NCBI GenBank assembly: GCA_038078215.1
Contig: JBBUED010000026.1
Coordinates: 1 to 19,034 of the forward strand
Reading direction: 5' to 3'
Length of the DNA stretch: 19,034 nucleotides
Origin: GWA1-40-21 sp038078215
GTDB lineage: Bacteria > Patescibacteriota > Minisyncoccia > Phycocordibacterales > GWA1-40-21
The notes under the pieces are model-generated. The model was not told where the DNA came from. It did not search any database and was given only the letters and a program-made list of their open reading frames with translations. The position numbers and the translations under genes are program-made. Shown in pieces: positions 13,032 to 19,034 of the stretch; positions within the stretch are counted from its first letter, which is position 1, and each line of letters opens with the position of its first letter.

Positions 13032-13284
13032 TGAACGCGATTGACTGGTTTCGACTAAAAACCAACTGTTTCGCGACTTGACTAAACTAACCGGTTTAAG
13101 CGATTGAAAACTTTTTACAGTCCCCTTTCGCGCTTTATCACCAAACCGGCCATCTTATATTTTTGCGAGCGTTTATTCGCTCGCAAGATCGACACAAGAT
13201 TGGCTGGCTTAGCTGACTAAATTTGACCTGACAATCTTTCATTAACTAACAATAATCGAAGAAGATTTTCGGAAAAATTCGCTG

Positions 13285-13336
13285 GGCTATAACATCTTAA
13301 AATCACGCGATGCGTTTTTAATTTAAGATGCTCGCC
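13285..13336. repeat. Leader hairpin repeat GGCTAWAACATYTTA, copy 2
   Basis: The outer arms GGCTATAACATCTTAAA and TTTAAGATGCTCGCC match copy 1 at 13006-13031. The loop holds an extra small stem, CGC GAT GCG. Confidence 0.6.
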
Positions 13337-13453
13337 AAAATGAACTCTATTTAATTTTCAACGACCTTGCCTGTTCCGAACCTCTGAAAAATTTACTTAC
13401 TTTTTTCTATTCCGCGCTTGATAATTATCTTGAAAATATAACTATCAATCGTA

Positions 13454-13482
13454 AGTATAATCCCTATCCGGCGGTTCTGCAA
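13454..13482 (-). promoter_or_regulatory. Promoter of the S-layer-like gene
   Basis: On the minus strand: -35 box TTGCAG (13482-13477), 17-nt spacer, -10 box TATACT (13459-13454), predicted start near 13447. A consensus DnaA box (TTATCCACA, 13499-13491) lies 8 nt upstream of the -35 box. Other promoters closer to the gene cannot be excluded. Confidence 0.55.
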
Positions 13483-13500
13483 AATCAAACTGTGGATAAC

Positions 13501-13554
13501 TGTCAAATCGGCTTTTTAAGCCTTATTTTCGGGCTTTAAAGCCGTTTTTTGACA
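13501..13554. terminator. Terminator-like double stem-loop
   Basis: TGTCAAA/TTTGACA, CGGCTTT/AAAGCCG and AAGCC/GGCTT pair in nested order to a long hairpin; the CGGCTTT stem is followed by six T on the plus strand. It separates the regulator region from the S-layer-like promoter. No plus-strand gene ends here, so it may serve minus-strand transcripts coming from the regulator or block stray transcription. Confidence 0.45.
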
Positions 13555-13610
13555 CAATTACCCATCAGCCCGTAATAATCGCAAAAACAAGGGAAAAAGT
13601 CAATCGCTGA

Positions 13611-13866
13611 AGAAGGATGTAGCTTGTAGCTGTTTAGCTTTTTAGGGAAGATAAACTGATGTAAATTCCTAATTTCTAATTGATCTAATTGATCTAATTG
13701 CTAATCAATACCCAAACCCCAATGAACAATAGGATAAATCACGGTATTAAGTTTTCTTGTTTATTGTTAGACATTGGGATTTGATTAGGTCAATTAGATA
13801 GAAATTAGGAATTTTTATAACCTCTTCCCCTAAAAAGCTACAAGCTAAGAAGCTACGACCTTCTTC
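13611..13866. repeat. TAG-heptad long inverted repeat, copy 2 (256 bp)
   Basis: Two imperfect arms of about 105 nt surround a loop of about 45 nt. From the outside inward both arms contain GAAGG-GTAGCTTGTAGC words, TTTTTAGGGAAGA, AATTCCTAATTTCTA, CTAATTGAYCTAAT and a CCCAATG block. Even the loop edges pair (AACAATA/TATTGTT). It begins 10 nt after the stop codon of the regulator gene. The outer third is the TAG-heptad family; the AATTCCTAATTTCTA inner part is specific to this copy. Confidence 0.8.
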
Positions 13867-13875
13867 CGTCCTTTA

Positions 13876-14730
13876 CTAAACCAGCGAGTATTTGCTCCAT
13901 CTTCTTTCACCTTCTTTTTTAAGGACACCCTTGTCCACCAAACTTAACAACTCTCTCTGAATTGTCTTTTCGCTGCAATCCGACACAATACTTGAAACAT
14001 CTTTCACGCTAATTTCTTTGGTCTTTTTCAAAAGATTTATTATAGTTTCGTATCTCTTGTTTTTGTCTCTGATAATGTGTCCTTTACTAAAGGACACATT
14101 GTTTTTCTCTTCTTTGTTTATGTCCTTTATTATTAAATGTCCTTTATGTGAATTTGTCTCCAAGACCGTCTTTTTGGATAAACTTTGGTCAGTTCTTCTC
14201 ATTGTGTCCTTTTGATTTAAATTGTCAGCCGCATGTCCAAATTTGCCGTGAGCGACGGAATGATCTTCGTCTGTTTCAAAGAAATTTTTTGACAATAAAA
14301 ACTTGGCATTCAGACTTCTTTCTTTTAATTCAACCAATTCAATGTTTTTTTCAATTTCAAACTTTACGATCGCGCAGTTCATGGGAGAGAATATCTCTGA
14401 AATATTAGCCGCTTCAAGCAAGGAAATTATCTCAAAAGAGGCGGCGATAAAATTATTCATAGCATCGGCGCGGTTTCGATGTCCTTGATTAGATAAATTT
14501 ATACTACAAGACAGTAAGCGAGCCACGGCATTTCTCATCTTCCATTTAATCGGTTCATTGTCTGATAGGAAACTCGTGAGCAAGTAAATTGCCGAGGTCA
14601 ATCTTTCTGTCTTTTTAAAGACAAAGACAGCTTGTGTGTCGTTTTGAAAAATACTCACCGTCTTCAAATTAAGCTTGCTGTAGCTAGTTTGATTTTCTAT
14701 CTCTTTATTTTTGTTGTTTTTGTCGTTCAT
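13876..14730 (-). CDS. Winged-helix regulator of Patescibacteria type
   Basis: 284 residues from the ATG at 14730; a GTG at 14748 would add six. The N-terminal part (FVFKKTERLTSAIYLLTSFLSDNEPIKWK, then helices to about residue 140) looks like an all-helical domain that I recall from Patescibacteria proteins of unknown role. A Lys/Asp/His-rich linker follows. The C-terminal 60 residues (RYETIINLLKKTKEISVKDV, CSEKTIQRELLSLVDKGVL, WSKYSLV) form a DeoR-like winged helix with recognition helix SEKTIQRELLSLV. It is probably a DNA-binding regulator. An operator-like palindrome overlaps its own -10 box, which suggests autoregulation (inference). The coding region is unusually rich in TGTCYTTT words. 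Target genes are unknown; the divergently read ftsK is the nearest candidate. Confidence 0.72.
   Translation of the reverse strand: MNDKNNKNKEIENQTSYSKLNLKTVSIFQNDTQAVFVFKKTERLTSAIYLLTSFLSDNEPIKWKMRNAVARLLSCSINLSNQGHRNRADAMNNFIAASFEIISLLEAANISEIFSPMNCAIVKFEIEKNIELVELKERSLNAKFLLSKNFFETDEDHSVAHGKFGHAADNLNQKDTMRRTDQSLSKKTVLETNSHKGHLIIKDINKEEKNNVSFSKGHIIRDKNKRYETIINLLKKTKEISVKDVSSIVSDCSEKTIQRELLSLVDKGVLKKEGERRWSKYSLV
14074..14100. repeat. In-frame palindrome inside the regulator gene
   Basis: AATGTGTCCTTT and AAAGGACACATT are perfect 12-nt arms around a 3-nt loop ACT. On the coding strand they encode NVSFSKGHI in the linker just before the winged helix. The geometry (long perfect arms, 3-nt loop, in frame, in a linker) is the same as that of the palindrome in the transposase gene, although the sequence differs. 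Confidence 0.7.
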
Positions 14731-14846
14731 TTTGTCTTTTAAAAGCACAGGGTCAATGTCTTTTAATTGTCCCTTATGGTCTTTTGGGTACCCTTGGGGG
14801 GTCTTACTGAAAACTGTCTTTTACAGGGGTTCTGTTAGTTTATTTC

Positions 14847-14868
14847 ATGTCCATTATATATCGGACAT
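14847..14868. promoter_or_regulatory. Operator-like inverted repeat ATGTCC-N10-GGACAT
   Basis: The half sites ATGTCC (14847-14852) and GGACAT (14863-14868) are separated by 10 nt, about one helical turn and a half between centres. The -10 box of the regulator (14853-14858) lies between them, so a dimer bound here would block transcription of the regulator. Confidence 0.55.
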
Positions 14869-14882
14869 AAATGAAGTGTAAA
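14853..14882 (-). promoter_or_regulatory. Promoter of the winged-helix regulator
   Basis: On the minus strand: -35 TTTACA (14882-14877), 18-nt spacer, -10 TATAAT (14858-14853). Transcription would start near 14846, leaving a leader of about 100-115 nt containing a GGGTACCC palindrome and repeated AAAAGAC words. Confidence 0.6.
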
Positions 14883-14952
14883 GACGCGAATAGCAATAAG
14901 TTATAAAGTGGAAAGTTTGTAAAGTTTCTAAAGTGGAGATGAATTATTTTTC

Positions 14953-14961
14953 TGATATAAT
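14953..14961 (+). promoter_or_regulatory. Extended -10 promoter of ftsK
   Basis: TGATATAAT is a perfect extended -10 element (TG-N-TATAAT) on the plus strand; no good -35 box is seen, as is usual for this class. The leader of about 130 nt to the ftsK ATG holds TAG-heptad repeat copy 3. Upstream (14895-14938) are AAAGTGG and AAAGTTT word repeats. Confidence 0.5.
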
Positions 14962-14973
14962 ATTCAGATTAAA

Positions 14974-15088
14974 GAAGGTTGTGGCTTTTTAGTTTATAGC
15001 CTACCTGCGCAGGCAGGCTTATTAGGAAAAAGGGAAACATTCAGACTTTCTTCCTAAAAAGCTAAGAAGCTACAAGCTAATAAGCTAG
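14974..15088. repeat. TAG-heptad inverted repeat, copy 3
   Basis: The left arm has GAAGGTTGTGGCTTTTTAG (14974-14992); the right arm has CCTAAAAAGCTAAGAAGCTA and more AGCTA words (15053-15088). Between them are a CCTGCGCAGG palindrome (15004-15013) and the family centre AGGGAAACATTCAGAC. It ends 9 nt before the ftsK start codon. Confidence 0.7.
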
Positions 15089-15097
15089 ATAAAACTT

Positions 15098-17350
15098 ATG
15101 GCAAAAAAATATAAAAAAGAATCTAAAGAAATTGACGGCGCAAAAAGCGGCGGCGATAATTTTTTAGGCCAATTAAGCGACGAAACGAGACAAGCCGTCT
15201 TCGGAATAATTTTTTTCGCGCTGGCGACACTTTCAATCCTCGCGTCTTTCCACAAGTCCGGCATTGTCGGCAATAAAATCTACGACACACTGGCGAAACT
15301 TTTAGGCGTGGGATATTTCCTAATCCCGTTCCTTTTCTTACTTCTGGGAGTTTCTTTCTTGAGAAGCGAAAAAAGAAAGCTCGGCTGGATTAAAATTTCT
15401 GGAATAATAATTTTCTTGATTTCAGGGCTCGGCGCCATCGGAGCAATCTGGAGCAAGAAGGGCGGACTTATCGGTGATGTTATTTCCTCCCCGCTCGTAA
15501 AACTTTTTGATTTCTATACGAGCATCATCGCGCTCATAGCTCTTATCGCAATATCATTGCTTGTAATCTTTGAAACCAAACTAAACGCGGATTCGTTCTC
15601 CTCGTTTGTTAAATTGTTCAGAAAAAAAGACAGCGACGAAAGCGAGGATGACGATGAAAAGGAAGTGAAAATAATAAACGGAAACGGCGATGAAAAAAAA
15701 GAAGAAATTGAAAAGACGGCGGAAGAAGAAAAAACAGAAAAAAAAGCGAAGTCTAAAAAATATAAAGAAGATGAAAAAGAAGAAGATGATGAATTTTCCA
15801 TCAAGACAAGAAGATATTCTTACGGAAAATCCTACGCGCCTCCGCCACTCTCTCTCTTGGACAGAGACAGCGGCAAGCCGGAAGTCGGCGACATTAAAGC
15901 TAACGCCAACATTATAAAAAGAACGCTGCTGAAATTCGGAATTGACGTGGAGATGGATGAAATATCAATAGGTCCTTCCGTGACAAGATATTCTTTGAAG
16001 CCCGCCGAGGGCATCAAGGTTTCCCGCATCGTGGCTCTTCAGAACGACCTTGCCTTGGCGCTCGCCGCTCACCCCATAAGAATAGAAGCGCCGATTCCGG
16101 GTAAATCTCTGGTGGGAATAGAAATACCGAATAGCGTCAAAACAACAGTCGGCTTGGGCACGATTTTAGCAAGCGATGAATATCAACACTCGGCCAAACC
16201 GCTTTTGGTATCGCTCGGCAAAAGCATTCCGGGCAAGTGCTATTTCGGCAATATGGAAAAAATGCCACATCTTCTCATCGCCGGAGCCACGGGCTCCGGC
16301 AAATCCGTAACGATTCATTCCATAATCACGTCTCTCCTGTTCAGGAATTCGCCGGAGCAGATGAAATTCATAATGATTGACCCGAAAAGAGTTGAATTGA
16401 CTTTGTACAACAAAATCCCGCACCTTCTCACGCCAGTAATCACCGACCCGAAGAAGACGATTCTCGCGTTAAAGTGGGCGGCGAAAGAAATGGATCGCCG
16501 TTACGACATACTTGAAGCGGAGAAGGTCAGAGATATTGAGTCTTATCATCAAAATATACTGGAAAGCAAAAAAGCTGGCAAAAACAAAAACAACGCAGAC
16601 GGCGGAGAAGAAGAAAATATTGAAACTATGCCCTATCTCGTAATCGTGATAGACGAGCTGGCCGACATTATGCAGTCTTATCCGCGCGAGCTGGAGTCGG
16701 CAATCGTAAGACTGGCGCAGATGAGCCGAGCGGTCGGCATCCATCTTATTCTCTCCACCCAAAGGCCGTCGGTAAATGTCATCACCGGCCTTATCAAGGC
16801 AAACATTCCGTCAAGAATCGCTCTCCAAGTCGCTTCACAGATTGATTCAAGAACTATTCTTGACACCGGCGGAGCGGAAAAACTTCTCGGTGCCGGCGAT
16901 ATGCTTTATATCGGCGCGGAGATGTCCAAGCCGGTGAGGCTCCAATCCCCTTTCATATCGGAGACTGAAGTCAAGAAAGTCGTCAGATATTTGACTGACG
17001 CTTATATGGATGAAATACCGAGCGGAATAAATTTCACTGAAAATAATGAGAAGAACATCGCCTTTGACAGTATGTTTGAAGACGAGAGCATGGAAAAGGA
17101 AGATGAGTTATACGGGAAAGCAAAAGAAGAGGTTCTAAAAGCCGGTAAAGGTTCAACCTCTTATTTGCAAAGAAGATTGGGGATTGGATATCAACGCGCC
17201 GCAAGATTGATAGACATACTGGAAGAAAAAGGGGTGCTGGGTCCGGCGAACGGGTCAAAACCCCGCGAGGTGATTGGCTCTGAAAATAGCGTTGAAACAA
17301 TGTCCGAAATGCAAGACGGCATTGCTCAAAAAAATAATTTAGCGCCATAA
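15098..17350 (+). CDS. ftsK: DNA translocase FtsK
   Basis: 750 residues, the usual FtsK/SpoIIIE layout. The N-terminal membrane part has about four helices (about 32-51, 68-88, 100-118, 140-158). A highly charged Lys/Glu/Asp linker (about 175-235) follows. The alpha domain (about 260-380) precedes the RecA-like motor. Walker A is GATGSGKS (396-403), Walker B is VIVIDELAD (515-523), and STQRPSVNVITGLIKANIP follows. The winged-helix gamma domain (about 668-726, LQRRLGIGYQRAARLIDIL) reads KOPS-like sites in known members. The hexamer pumps DNA through the division septum and helps resolve chromosome dimers. The ATG lies 9 nt after a heptad repeat and has no strong Shine-Dalgarno site. Followed by a small membrane protein gene and recA on the same strand. 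Confidence 0.95.
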   Translation: MAKKYKKESKEIDGAKSGGDNFLGQLSDETRQAVFGIIFFALATLSILASFHKSGIVGNKIYDTLAKLLGVGYFLIPFLFLLLGVSFLRSEKRKLGWIKISGIIIFLISGLGAIGAIWSKKGGLIGDVISSPLVKLFDFYTSIIALIALIAISLLVIFETKLNADSFSSFVKLFRKKDSDESEDDDEKEVKIINGNGDEKKEEIEKTAEEEKTEKKAKSKKYKEDEKEEDDEFSIKTRRYSYGKSYAPPPLSLLDRDSGKPEVGDIKANANIIKRTLLKFGIDVEMDEISIGPSVTRYSLKPAEGIKVSRIVALQNDLALALAAHPIRIEAPIPGKSLVGIEIPNSVKTTVGLGTILASDEYQHSAKPLLVSLGKSIPGKCYFGNMEKMPHLLIAGATGSGKSVTIHSIITSLLFRNSPEQMKFIMIDPKRVELTLYNKIPHLLTPVITDPKKTILALKWAAKEMDRRYDILEAEKVRDIESYHQNILESKKAGKNKNNADGGEEENIETMPYLVIVIDELADIMQSYPRELESAIVRLAQMSRAVGIHLILSTQRPSVNVITGLIKANIPSRIALQVASQIDSRTILDTGGAEKLLGAGDMLYIGAEMSKPVRLQSPFISETEVKKVVRYLTDAYMDEIPSGINFTENNEKNIAFDSMFEDESMEKEDELYGKAKEEVLKAGKGSTSYLQRRLGIGYQRAARLIDILEEKGVLGPANGSKPREVIGSENSVETMSEMQDGIAQKNNLAP

Positions 17351-17375
17351 ATCACGGAACTATCTTTTCGTGATT
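17350..17375 (+). other. Hairpin between ftsK and the 122-aa gene
   Basis: AATCACG and CGTGATT pair around a 12-nt loop, beginning at the last base of the ftsK stop codon and ending 11 nt before the next ATG. There is no T run, so it looks like an mRNA processing or stability element rather than a terminator. Confidence 0.4.
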
Positions 17376-17385
17376 CAAAATTATT

Positions 17386-17754
17386 ATGAACAGAAGAAAA
17401 TTAAAATTATACCTTAAAATATCTTTAGGATCGCTATTCCTATTTTTAATCCTAGGCTATTCTTTTTATCAATCAAGAAACCTTCTTACGGGACCGGTTA
17501 TAACGATAAATGAGCCTGAAAACGGTTCAACTTCCGAAGGACAACTGATAAAAATATCCGGCGCCGCCAAAAATATTAAAAAAATAACTTTGAACGACAG
17601 GCTGATATTTATTGACGAAGCCGGAAATTTCAGCGAAAAATTGCTGTTGTCGGAAGGTTATAATATAATTAAAATTAGCGCGTGGGACAAATTCGGCAAG
17701 AAGACGGAAAAGACCATTGAGCTTGTTTATAAAGGGGAAGGTTTTAGGTTGTAG
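17386..17754 (+). CDS. Membrane-anchored single Ig-like domain protein
   Basis: 122 residues. A basic N-terminus (MNRRKLKLYLK) precedes one transmembrane helix (about 12-28). A single bacterial Ig-like or glucodextranase-B-like beta sandwich follows (about 37-115): GPVITINEPENGS, LIKISGAAKNIKKITLNDRLI, DEAGNFSEKLLLSEGYNIIKISAWDKFGK, TIELVY. This module is common in cell-surface proteins of Patescibacteria. It lies 35 nt after ftsK and is probably co-transcribed. The last residues (GEGFRL) and the TAG stop are encoded by the first bases of a TAG-heptad repeat, so the repeat has supplied the end of the gene. The function is unknown. Confidence 0.75.
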   Translation: MNRRKLKLYLKISLGSLFLFLILGYSFYQSRNLLTGPVITINEPENGSTSEGQLIKISGAAKNIKKITLNDRLIFIDEAGNFSEKLLLSEGYNIIKISAWDKFGKKTEKTIELVYKGEGFRL

Positions 17755-17847
17755 GTGGTAGGTTTTTAGGAAAGAGTTTAGAAGAAGGTTGTAGCTTCTT
17801 AGCTTTTTAGGGAAGATTCAGACCTAAGAAACTACGAGCTAAAAGAT
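17741..17847. repeat. TAG-heptad inverted repeat, copy 4
   Basis: The left part has TAGGTTG TAGGTGG TAGGTTT heptads (from 17745). The centre contains TAGCTTCTTAGCTTTTTAG followed by GGGAAGATTCAGAC. The right arm has CCTAAGAAACTACGAGCTAA. It overlaps the stop codon of the 122-aa gene and ends 32 nt before recA. Confidence 0.72.
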
Positions 17848-17879
17848 AGCAAAATAATTAAACTAAATTTAATAAAATT

Positions 17880-18896
17880 ATGATGAAAAAAGAGAAAAAA
17901 GAAGTTGTGCCTAAGACAAATTCGGCGAATATAGAAGACACATTGCAGGCAATAAAAACCAAATTCGGAGATGACGCGATTATGAAGCTTGGGGAAAAAC
18001 CGCGAGTCAATGTTAACGCGATATCCACTGGGTCAATCGGACTGGACGCCGCCTTGGGTATCGGCGGGCTTCCCCGAGGAAGGATAGTTGAGATATTCGG
18101 TCCTGAATCTTCAGGCAAGACGACACTCTCGCTTCATGTCATCGCCGAGGCGCAGAAACTCGGCGGAATTTGCGCTTTCATAGATGCGGAGCACGCGATG
18201 GACCCTGAATATTCAAAAAGACTTGGAGTCAAAATAGACGAGCTTCTTATTTCCCAGCCGGACACGGGGGAGCAGGCGCTTGAAATTGTGGAGAGTTTGG
18301 TGCGGTCGGGAAAACTTGATGTAATAGTGATTGATTCCGTAGCGGCGCTTACCCCGAAAGATGAGATTGAAGGCGATATGGGCGCGTTCCATGTCGGCAA
18401 ACAGGCGCGCCTTATGTCGCAAGCCTTGAGAAAACTTACGGCGATAGTCGCAAAAAGCAAGACCATCGTAATATTTATCAACCAAATAAGAATGCAAATA
18501 GGAGTGATGTTTGGCAATCCGGAAACGACTCCCGGAGGCAAAGCTTTGAAATTTTACACCTCCGTGCGGTTGGACATAAGGAGAATAGCCCAGATTAAAA
18601 AGGGCGAAGAGATTATGGGCGGAAGGATAAGAGTGAAAGTGGTGAAAAATAAAGTGGCTCCCCCTTTCAAACAGACCGAGTTTGACCTTATGTACAACGA
18701 AGGAATCTCCCGCGAAGGAGAGATGATCGCACTCGGCGAGAAAATGGGAATCGTCAAAAAAACCGGCAACTCCTACAGCTTCGGCGAGGAAAAATTAGGC
18801 CGCGGCTATGATGCCACTCGCCAATTCCTGAAAGAAAACGAAAAAATCGCGAATAAGATATTGGAAGAAATAAAGGCGAAACTTAAAGAGATATAA
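17880..18896 (+). CDS. recA: Recombinase RecA
   Basis: 338 residues covering the full RecA core. Walker A is GPESSGKT (74-81) and Walker B is VIVIDS (148-153). AFIDAEHAMDP and the L1 region (around 156-166, TPKDEIEGDMG) are present. The highly conserved stretch NQIRMQIGVMFGNPETTPGG (201-220) includes L2, and the C-terminal domain ends KILEEIKAKLKEI. RecA forms filaments on single-stranded DNA, drives strand exchange and activates the SOS response where LexA exists. It lacks the acidic tail of E. coli RecA (353 residues). Two consecutive ATG codons (17880, 17883) are both possible starts. No SOS box is recognisable upstream, where a heptad repeat lies instead. Confidence 0.96.
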   Translation: MMKKEKKEVVPKTNSANIEDTLQAIKTKFGDDAIMKLGEKPRVNVNAISTGSIGLDAALGIGGLPRGRIVEIFGPESSGKTTLSLHVIAEAQKLGGICAFIDAEHAMDPEYSKRLGVKIDELLISQPDTGEQALEIVESLVRSGKLDVIVIDSVAALTPKDEIEGDMGAFHVGKQARLMSQALRKLTAIVAKSKTIVIFINQIRMQIGVMFGNPETTPGGKALKFYTSVRLDIRRIAQIKKGEEIMGGRIRVKVVKNKVAPPFKQTEFDLMYNEGISREGEMIALGEKMGIVKKTGNSYSFGEEKLGRGYDATRQFLKENEKIANKILEEIKAKLKEI

Positions 18897-18902
18897 GGAG
18901 AA

Positions 18903-19034
18903 GGTTTTAGGTTGTAGGTGTTAGGTTTTAGGAAGAAAAAAGAAAATTGAGTAGCTTTTTAGCTGTATTTATGATAGAAAGCTAAAAGCTAAAAGCTAAA
19001 AGCTAAAAGCTAAAAGCTAAAAGCTAAAAGCTAA
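18903..19034. repeat. TAG-heptad repeat, copy 5, ending in a tandem AAAGCTA array
   Basis: It begins 7 nt after the recA stop codon with TAGGTTG TAGGTGT TAGGTTT heptads, then TAGCTTTTTAGCT (18952-18964). From 18978 it becomes a pure tandem array of the 7-nt unit AAAGCTA, about eight units, running to the window edge. It is the simplest and most regular form of the family and is cut by the window edge. Confidence 0.8.

Larger units (their letters stand above)
12926..13447 (-). promoter_or_regulatory. Long structured 5' leader of the S-layer-like gene
   Basis: About 520 nt without a convincing gene separate the predicted transcript start from the ATG. Strong hairpins in it: perfect 14-nt arms at 12948-12961/12989-13002 with an inner stem TAAAATT/AATTTTA; AACATTTTAAAATGTT at 13012-13027; TTGCGAGCG/CGCTCGCAA at 13163-13171/13178-13186; and CATCTTAAA/TTTAAGATG at about 13293-13330. 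The first ends 22 nt before the start codon. Long structured leaders stabilise the mRNA of some S-layer genes; that role is inferred here. I do not recognise a known riboswitch. Confidence 0.5.

Noticed and set aside
13491..13554. Possible replication origin (DnaA box plus AT-rich hairpins)
   Set aside because: Only one DnaA box was found and no dnaA or dnaN gene is near; the hairpins fit a terminator better.
14731..14748. GTG start of the winged-helix regulator
   Set aside because: The extra six residues (MLLKDK) add nothing recognisable and the next codon is an ATG at 14730. The GTG start remains possible, but the ATG is preferred.
15004..15013. CCTGCGCAGG as a specific regulatory site for ftsK
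   Set aside because: Short GC-rich palindromes of this kind are common in dispersed repeats; here it is part of heptad repeat copy 3 and gives no evidence of regulation.
18978..19034. Possible CRISPR array
   Set aside because: The unit is only 7 nt long with no spacers, so it is a simple tandem repeat.

Overview
The window looks like a chromosomal piece of a Patescibacteria/CPR bacterium, most likely a Parcubacteria-type lineage. The evidence is indirect. Several secreted or membrane-anchored proteins carry lamin-tail-like, PKD, Ig-like and parallel beta-helix modules. Start codons lack Shine-Dalgarno sites, and several -10 boxes sit directly in front of the start codon. The non-coding DNA is moderately AT-rich and full of word-like repeats. 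TGA acts as a stop in at least two genes (the PMT-like glycosyltransferase and the 327-aa lamin-tail protein), so the Gracilibacteria/Absconditabacteria code is excluded. No rRNA, tRNA or CRISPR array was seen.

Layout. (1) Positions 1-609, minus strand: the 5' part of rplJ (ribosomal protein L10) with a complete promoter, an L10-type autoregulatory leader and an attenuator-like terminator. (2) Positions 656-9669, minus strand: an envelope/surface block. In transcription order it holds a 205-aa membrane protein with an EF-hand-like loop; a 967-aa secreted alpha/beta-hydrolase fused to lamin-tail and beta-helix domains; a PMT/ArnT-like GT-C glycosyltransferase overlapping a DPM1-like GT2; two lamin-tail-like surface proteins; and a 52-aa membrane microprotein. 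The paired polyprenyl-phosphate-sugar synthase and membrane transferase beside Ser/Thr-rich secreted proteins suggest surface protein glycosylation (inference). (3) Positions 9736-10856: a REP-associated tyrosine (HUH/Y1) transposase accompanied by four near-identical palindromes, one of them in frame inside its own coding sequence. A MITE-like inverted-repeat element and a strong bidirectional terminator follow. (4) Positions 10919-13482, minus strand: a 668-aa S-layer-like protein with a peptidoglycan-binding domain, preceded by a structured leader of about 520 nt and a good promoter. (5) Positions 13611-14882: a very long imperfect inverted repeat, then a Patescibacteria-type winged-helix regulator with an operator-like palindrome over its own -10 box. 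(6) Positions 14953-18896, plus strand: ftsK, a small membrane Ig-like protein and recA. (7) From 18903 to the end: heptameric repeat DNA.

The most unusual feature is the repeat content. At least five intergenic sites carry arms built from 7-nt words of the type TAGSTTN (TAGGTTG or TAGCTTN), usually arranged as long inverted repeats with a recurring AGGGAAGATTCAG-like centre. The transposase palindromes share the core AAAAGCTAC/GTAGCTTTT with these words. This suggests, but does not prove, that one transposase-linked system has shaped the intergenic DNA around housekeeping genes.
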